This document shows positions 60,102 through 64,000 of a stretch of 64,000 bases of DNA, piece after piece (position 1 is the first letter of the stretch; each line of letters starts with the position of its first letter). A program made the position numbers and the translations under genes. The notes under the pieces were generated by a model that was not told the DNA's origin, ran no database searches, and saw only the letters and a program-made list of their open reading frames with translations. The DNA is taken from positions 8,432,001 to 8,496,000 of the forward strand of contig NZ_JACIBV010000001.1 in the NCBI RefSeq assembly GCF_014195505.1, in the 5' to 3' direction. Source of the DNA: Nonomuraea dietziae. GTDB taxonomy: Bacteria > Actinomycetota > Actinomycetes > Streptosporangiales > Streptosporangiaceae.

Positions 60102-61526
60102 GTGACTACGGGGGAGTACGACGACGCCGGCTGGATCGAGGCCGAGCTCGCCGACATGGAGATCTCCACTGACGAGGAGGAGCACGAGGCGGTAGCCCTG
60201 CCCGTGCTCGCCGTCGTGGGGCGGCCGAACGTCGGCAAGTCGACGCTGGTCAATCGCATCATCGGCCGTCGCGAGGCGGTCGTCGAGGACGTGCCGGGCG
60301 TGACCCGCGACCGCGTCACCTACGACGCGACCTGGCGCGGGCGGCGCTTCACCGTCGTCGACACCGGCGGCTGGGACCCCGACGCGACGGGCATGAACCT
60401 GCGCATCGCCGAGCAGGCCCAGATCGCGGTCGAGCTGGCCGATGTGATCCTGTTCGTGGTCGACGCCGTCGTGGGCGCCACCGACGCCGACGAGATCGTC
60501 GGCGGCGTGCTGCGCTCCTCGGGCAAGCCGGTCATCCTGGCCGCCAACAAGGTCGACAACCAGCAGATGGAGCTCGAGGCGACGTCGCTGTGGTCGCTCG
60601 GCCTCGGCGAGCCCTACCCGGTCTCCGCGCTGCACGGCCGCTCCTCCGGGGACCTGCTCGACGTGGTCCTCGAGGCGCTGCCCGAGACACCCAAGCAGAC
60701 CTTCGGCGAGGCCAAGGGCCCGCACAGGGTGGCGCTGCTCGGCAAGCCCAACGTCGGCAAGTCCTCCCTGCTGAACAAGCTGGCGGGCGAGGAGCGGGTG
60801 CTGGTCGACCCCATGGCGGGCACCACCCGCGACCCGGTCGACGAGCTGATCGACCTGGGCGGCACCACCTGGCGCTTCGTCGACACCGCGGGCATCCGCA
60901 GGCGCGACCGCGAGCTGCAGGGCGCCGACTTCTACGCCGCGATGCGCACCCGCGCCGCGCTGGAGAAGGCGGAGGTGGCGATCGTGCTGATCGACGCCAG
61001 CGAGCCGCTCACCGAACAGGACCTGCGCATCATCGGCCTGGTCATCGAGTCGGGCAGGGCGATGGTCGTCGCCTTCAACAAGTGGGACCTGGTCGACGAG
61101 GACCGGCGCTACTACCTGGAGAGGGAGATCGACAGGCAGCTCGTCCGCACCCCGTGGGCGCTGCGCGTCAACATCTCCGCCAAGACGGGCCGCCACATGG
61201 ACCGTCTGGTGCCGGCGATCGAGAAGGCCCTCGACTCCTGGTCCACCCGGGTGCCGACGGCCAGGCTCAACGCCTTCCTCACCGAGCTGGTGCAGCAGAC
61301 GCCGCCCCCCGTGCGCGGCGGCAAGCAGCCGAAGATCCTCTTCGCCACCCAGGCCTCGACCGAGCCGCCGAAGTTCGTGCTGTTCACCTCGGGCTGGCTG
61401 GAGGACACCTACCGGCGCTTCATCGAGCGCAGGATCCGCGAGGAGTTCGGGTTCGCGGGCTCGCCGATCGAGGTCACGATGAAGATCCGCGAGAAGCGGA
61501 AGGGCGGACAGGCGCCGAAGAAGTAG
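60102..61526 (+). CDS. der: Ribosome-associated GTPase Der (EngA)
   Basis: This 474-residue protein has two tandem GTPase domains, needed for 50S subunit assembly. Domain 1 has GRPNVGKST, DTGGWD and NKVD; domain 2 (from about residue 208) has GKPNVGKSS, DTAGIRRR and NKWD. The C-terminal KH-like domain (from about 390) ends with the conserved EFGFAGSPIEVTMKIREK. The N-terminus has an acidic extension of about 35 residues. GTG start. It ends 3 bases before the convergent multicopper oxidase gene. Confidence 0.96.
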   Translation: MTTGEYDDAGWIEAELADMEISTDEEEHEAVALPVLAVVGRPNVGKSTLVNRIIGRREAVVEDVPGVTRDRVTYDATWRGRRFTVVDTGGWDPDATGMNLRIAEQAQIAVELADVILFVVDAVVGATDADEIVGGVLRSSGKPVILAANKVDNQQMELEATSLWSLGLGEPYPVSALHGRSSGDLLDVVLEALPETPKQTFGEAKGPHRVALLGKPNVGKSSLLNKLAGEERVLVDPMAGTTRDPVDELIDLGGTTWRFVDTAGIRRRDRELQGADFYAAMRTRAALEKAEVAIVLIDASEPLTEQDLRIIGLVIESGRAMVVAFNKWDLVDEDRRYYLEREIDRQLVRTPWALRVNISAKTGRHMDRLVPAIEKALDSWSTRVPTARLNAFLTELVQQTPPPVRGGKQPKILFATQASTEPPKFVLFTSGWLEDTYRRFIERRIREEFGFAGSPIEVTMKIREKRKGGQAPKK

Positions 61527-61529
61527 CCC

Positions 61530-63413
61530 TCACTCCGGGTGGTTGTGGCCGTCGAGGGCGAAGGGGCTGCGCACGCCGTCATAGGCGAGGTGCAGCGTCA
61601 TTCCCTCGGCGGCGTGGGTGAGCTCGTGGCAGTGCGCCAGCCACACGCCGGGGTTGCCGGCTCTGAGCGCCACCTCCCACACCTCGCCGGGGCCGACGTC
61701 GAAGCTGTCCATCCAGATCGGCGCGGCCTTCACCCCGTCGCGTGAGAGCACCAGCACGTGGTGGCCGTGCGGGTGCATCGGGTGCGGCTCGCCGCCGCGG
61801 TTCACCACGGTGAAGCGGATCCACTCGCCCTGCTTCACCAGGGCGGGCGCCACCCTGGGCCAAACCTGTCCGTTGACGGTGTGTGACAGCCTGGGGACGC
61901 CGCCGCGCAGCGCGATCAGCCGGTCCAGCACCCAGGTGTAGGAGCGGTCGAAGCGCCGGGGCGCCTCGGTGCCGCCCGAGCCGTACCGGGTGATGTCGAT
62001 CAGCGGACCAGCGGAGGGCGCGGGGGCGGCGCCCACACCCGGGGTCAGGAGCAGTCCCGCCGCGCCCGCCGACATCAGCACGGGGCGCGACGGCATGGTG
62101 AAGACCAGGTCGTAGCGGCCGCCCGCGGCCAGCTGGGCGCGCTCGTCCCGCAGGATGCGGCCGGTCACGGGCAGGCCGTCCACCGCCGCGATCCGGTACG
62201 GCACGCCGCTGACGCCCAGCGTGTGCGGGGCGTTGTCGGTGTTGGCCACCCGCAGCCGCACCGGCGTGCCGGGGGAGAGGGTCCTGGTGGCCAGGCCGTC
62301 GGCGGGAGGCGCGTCCGCGAGCGCCACCGTGAGGGCGCCGCCGAAGGTGTGCAGCGCGACGGGCTCGTCGAACCCCTCGGGGGTCACGGGGTCCACGGTG
62401 AACATGCCGAACAGCCCCGCCTGCAGGGCCCTGTTGGGCGTCTCGTGGGTGTGGTACCAGTAGCTGCCAGGCTGGTCGGCGCGGAAGCGGTAGACGAACT
62501 CGCCTCCCTCGCGCACCGCGTTCTGGGTGAGGCCGGGCACACCGTCCTCGCCGTTGGGCACGTGGTAGCCGTGCCAGTGCAGGGTGACACCCCTGTCGGG
62601 AAGCAGGCTGCGCAGGCGTACCTCGACCGTCTCGCCCTGCCGTACACGCAGGGGCGGGCCGGGGGAGCGGCCGTCGAAGGTCAGCGCCTCGACGCCGCGC
62701 CCGGAGGCGAGCTTGATCACGGCGGGCCTGGCGGTCAGCGTGAAGCGGCGCACGCGGGCGGCGTCGGCGGGCCCGCGTAGCGCGGTGACGTCCACGGAGC
62801 CGGCCGAGGCCAGCCGCAGCGACGAGGGAAGGCGGGCGTTCCACATCGACAGCCCGCTCCAGGCCAGCGCGGACAGCGCCACCACGGCTCCCGCCACGCG
62901 CCAGGCGCGCCCGGGAGGTCCTGTGCGGGTGAGCATCCGCCAGGTGGCCAGCGCTCCGCCGAGCACGGCCAGCGCCAGGACCACCGACAGGTACGGCGAG
63001 AGCGGATAGCCCATCCCCAGCGCGACGACCACCCCTGCCGCCGCCGCGTAGGCCGAGGTGAGCGGGAAGATCAGAGTGAGCGGGCCGAAGTGGCCGCGCA
63101 GCAGTCGCGGCAGCGAGAGCACGGCGGCGGCCAGCGCGGGCGGCAACAGCAGCGGCAGTGCCAGCAGCGCCTTCTCCGCGGCGAACCACCAGCCGTGCCC
63201 GGCGAGCGCCACGGTCGTGGCCAGCCTGCCCGCCGTCGCGAGCAGGGCGAGGGCCACCAGCGCCGCCGACCACCCGGCCGCGCGGCGGGCCGCGCCACGG
63301 CCTTCCCTGACGGCTGCGCGGAAGACCAGCAGGTGGCCTCCCGCAAAGCCCCACGAAACGGCGACCAGAATGACCAGGATCCGGTCGAGCGCGATCAGCG
63401 CTGCCGCGCTCAC
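61530..63413 (-). CDS. Multicopper oxidase with N-terminal membrane domain
   Basis: This is a 627-residue protein. The first 215 residues form about six to seven membrane helices; the remainder is a multicopper oxidase with cupredoxin domains. Copper ligands are in LHWHGYHVPNGEDGV (about 277-291), SYWYHTHETPN (about 318-328), HPMHPHGHHVLVL (about 542-554) and WLAHCHELTHAAEGM (about 595-609), including the Cys of the type 1 copper and trinuclear-centre histidines. Likely an extracytoplasmic laccase-like or copper-handling oxidase, anchored in the membrane. GTG start overlaps the stop of the upstream small membrane protein (GTGA). Confidence 0.9.
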   Translation of the reverse strand: MSAAALIALDRILVILVAVSWGFAGGHLLVFRAAVREGRGAARRAAGWSAALVALALLATAGRLATTVALAGHGWWFAAEKALLALPLLLPPALAAAVLSLPRLLRGHFGPLTLIFPLTSAYAAAAGVVVALGMGYPLSPYLSVVLALAVLGGALATWRMLTRTGPPGRAWRVAGAVVALSALAWSGLSMWNARLPSSLRLASAGSVDVTALRGPADAARVRRFTLTARPAVIKLASGRGVEALTFDGRSPGPPLRVRQGETVEVRLRSLLPDRGVTLHWHGYHVPNGEDGVPGLTQNAVREGGEFVYRFRADQPGSYWYHTHETPNRALQAGLFGMFTVDPVTPEGFDEPVALHTFGGALTVALADAPPADGLATRTLSPGTPVRLRVANTDNAPHTLGVSGVPYRIAAVDGLPVTGRILRDERAQLAAGGRYDLVFTMPSRPVLMSAGAAGLLLTPGVGAAPAPSAGPLIDITRYGSGGTEAPRRFDRSYTWVLDRLIALRGGVPRLSHTVNGQVWPRVAPALVKQGEWIRFTVVNRGGEPHPMHPHGHHVLVLSRDGVKAAPIWMDSFDVGPGEVWEVALRAGNPGVWLAHCHELTHAAEGMTLHLAYDGVRSPFALDGHNHPE

Positions 63414-63859
63414 ACCGTTTCGGTGGCCTGGTAGCCCGCCGCGTTCCTGGCGTGCGCCTGCGCGCCCCGCCACGCGGAGATGGCCGCGCCCAGCATCAGC
63501 ACGCCGACGATGGCGTGGAAGCCCAGCACGTACAGGCTGCCGGGTGTGGTCCTCTCCATCGTCGCCCCAGCCAGCTCGGCCAGCGGGAACAGCACGAACA
63601 TCTGGATCGCGACCAGCACGATCGGCGCCACGCACAGGCCGATCAGCCTGCCGGGCGCGCGGGCGACGGCCGCGACGATCGTGGCGATGAGCGAGACGGC
63701 GGGGATGACCATGAAGCCGTTCATGACGTGCCAGCCGATCGCCGCGGTCTCCGGGTCGGCCGGCTCGGGCGTCTCGAACGCGCCGTAGGTGGCCAGGTAG
63801 AACTGCAGCACCACGAGGGCGAGCTGGATCACGGTGAAGACGACCAGGACCTTGCGCAT
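63410..63859 (-). CDS. Four-TM membrane protein (DUF6220-like)
   Basis: This 149-residue protein has four predicted helices (about residues 5-27, 43-66, 71-93 and 108-128). Conserved-looking GWHVMNGFMVIP and LGFHAIVGVLMLGAA carry histidines inside or near helices that could bind haem or copper. I think it belongs to DUF6220, but this is from memory of the pattern. ATG 63859 with GAGGAGC 5 bases upstream. Coupled to the multicopper oxidase, so a role in electron or copper delivery is inferred. Confidence 0.75.
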   Translation of the reverse strand: MRKVLVVFTVIQLALVVLQFYLATYGAFETPEPADPETAAIGWHVMNGFMVIPAVSLIATIVAAVARAPGRLIGLCVAPIVLVAIQMFVLFPLAELAGATMERTTPGSLYVLGFHAIVGVLMLGAAISAWRGAQAHARNAAGYQATETV

Positions 63860-63916
63860 GTCGTGCTCCTCAGGGATCGGTGCTCCCCATGCTGAGCGCG
63901 GACCGGTCCTCGCGCA

Positions 63917-64000
63917 TGAGTAGCCCCATACTCACCCGCTCTGTAACGCGTGTATGATCTGCGCCAACACGTCGAGGGAGACGAGTAACCCGGGCCTCGG
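63917..64000 (+). promoter_or_regulatory. Promoter, dyad and leader start for a gene beyond the window
   Basis: TGAGTA-GCCCCA-TACTCA (63917-63934) is an 18-bp inverted repeat overlapping the -35 position of a promoter with TATGAT (63953-63958), giving a start near 63965 on the plus strand. The following 35 bases have a GAGGGAGACGAGTAACC segment with no start codon, which resembles the beginning of a structured leader (GA...AGTA as in T-box stem I), though too little is visible. The dyad could also serve the divergent oxidase operon. Confidence 0.35.

Overview
This window reads as the chromosome of a high-GC filamentous actinomycete. The lineage is inferred from the gene order (polA, rpsA, coaE, uvrB on one side; pyrG, NUDIX, xerD, parA, scpA, scpB, rluB, aroH, tyrA, cmk, der on the other), the frequent GTG starts, and a Spo0M/SPFH operon and a SigE-family sigma factor typical of sporulating actinobacteria. 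Streptosporangiales (Nonomuraea-like) is my best guess; a 16S or marker-gene comparison would be needed to confirm it. No tRNA, rRNA, transposase or CRISPR array was recognised.

Layout. 1-7947 is a housekeeping stretch (polA 3' end, secreted polysaccharide deacetylase, rpsA, membrane acyltransferase, GNAT, coaE) interrupted by two 1-kb gene-free islands packed with repeats: 30-bp TACGGC arrays, a 180-bp tandem array, and a dispersed element of about 60-80 bp with five copies in the window. 7937-18208 is the most unusual part. A 1,852-residue TIR - eroded metallophosphoesterase - NACHT - pentapeptide - 15xWD40 protein is followed 17 bp later by a small two-TM protein. Across an ArsB/NhaD-type permease lies a second operon with a paralogue of that two-TM protein, a cupin-like protein and an IMPase-family phosphatase. 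18379-22309 is an SPFH-SPFH-Spo0M operon. 22393-26440 holds an ECF sigma factor with a putative membrane partner, and uvrB.

26512-38794 is a sugar/amino-acid catabolic locus: a GntR regulator divergent from GH42 - split GcvP-like decarboxylase subunits - AcoX-like NAD kinase - SDR - sugar ABC importer (no ATPase) - GH63-like hydrolase. The genes are nearly all translationally coupled, and the GcvP-like pair has altered substrate-loop motifs. 38842-44720 is mixed: a frameshifted RIO kinase, a Cys4-type protein, a coiled-coil membrane protein with a possible ATC start, DUF4126, a nitronate monooxygenase-like protein, MgtC and a hexapeptide acyltransferase.

44792-54859 is a compact conserved block for CTP synthesis, site-specific recombination, chromosome condensation (ParA/ScpA/ScpB), rRNA pseudouridylation and tyrosine/phenylalanine synthesis. 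ScpB and the pseudouridine synthase carry very long low-complexity N-terminal extensions. Between tyrA and cmk sits a 4.4-kb insertion (NDH-2-like oxidoreductase, DUF2795, GT2, TetR plus carotenoid oxygenase with a clear operator). The window ends with cmk, der, a membrane-fused multicopper oxidase operon and the start of a leader for a gene outside the window.
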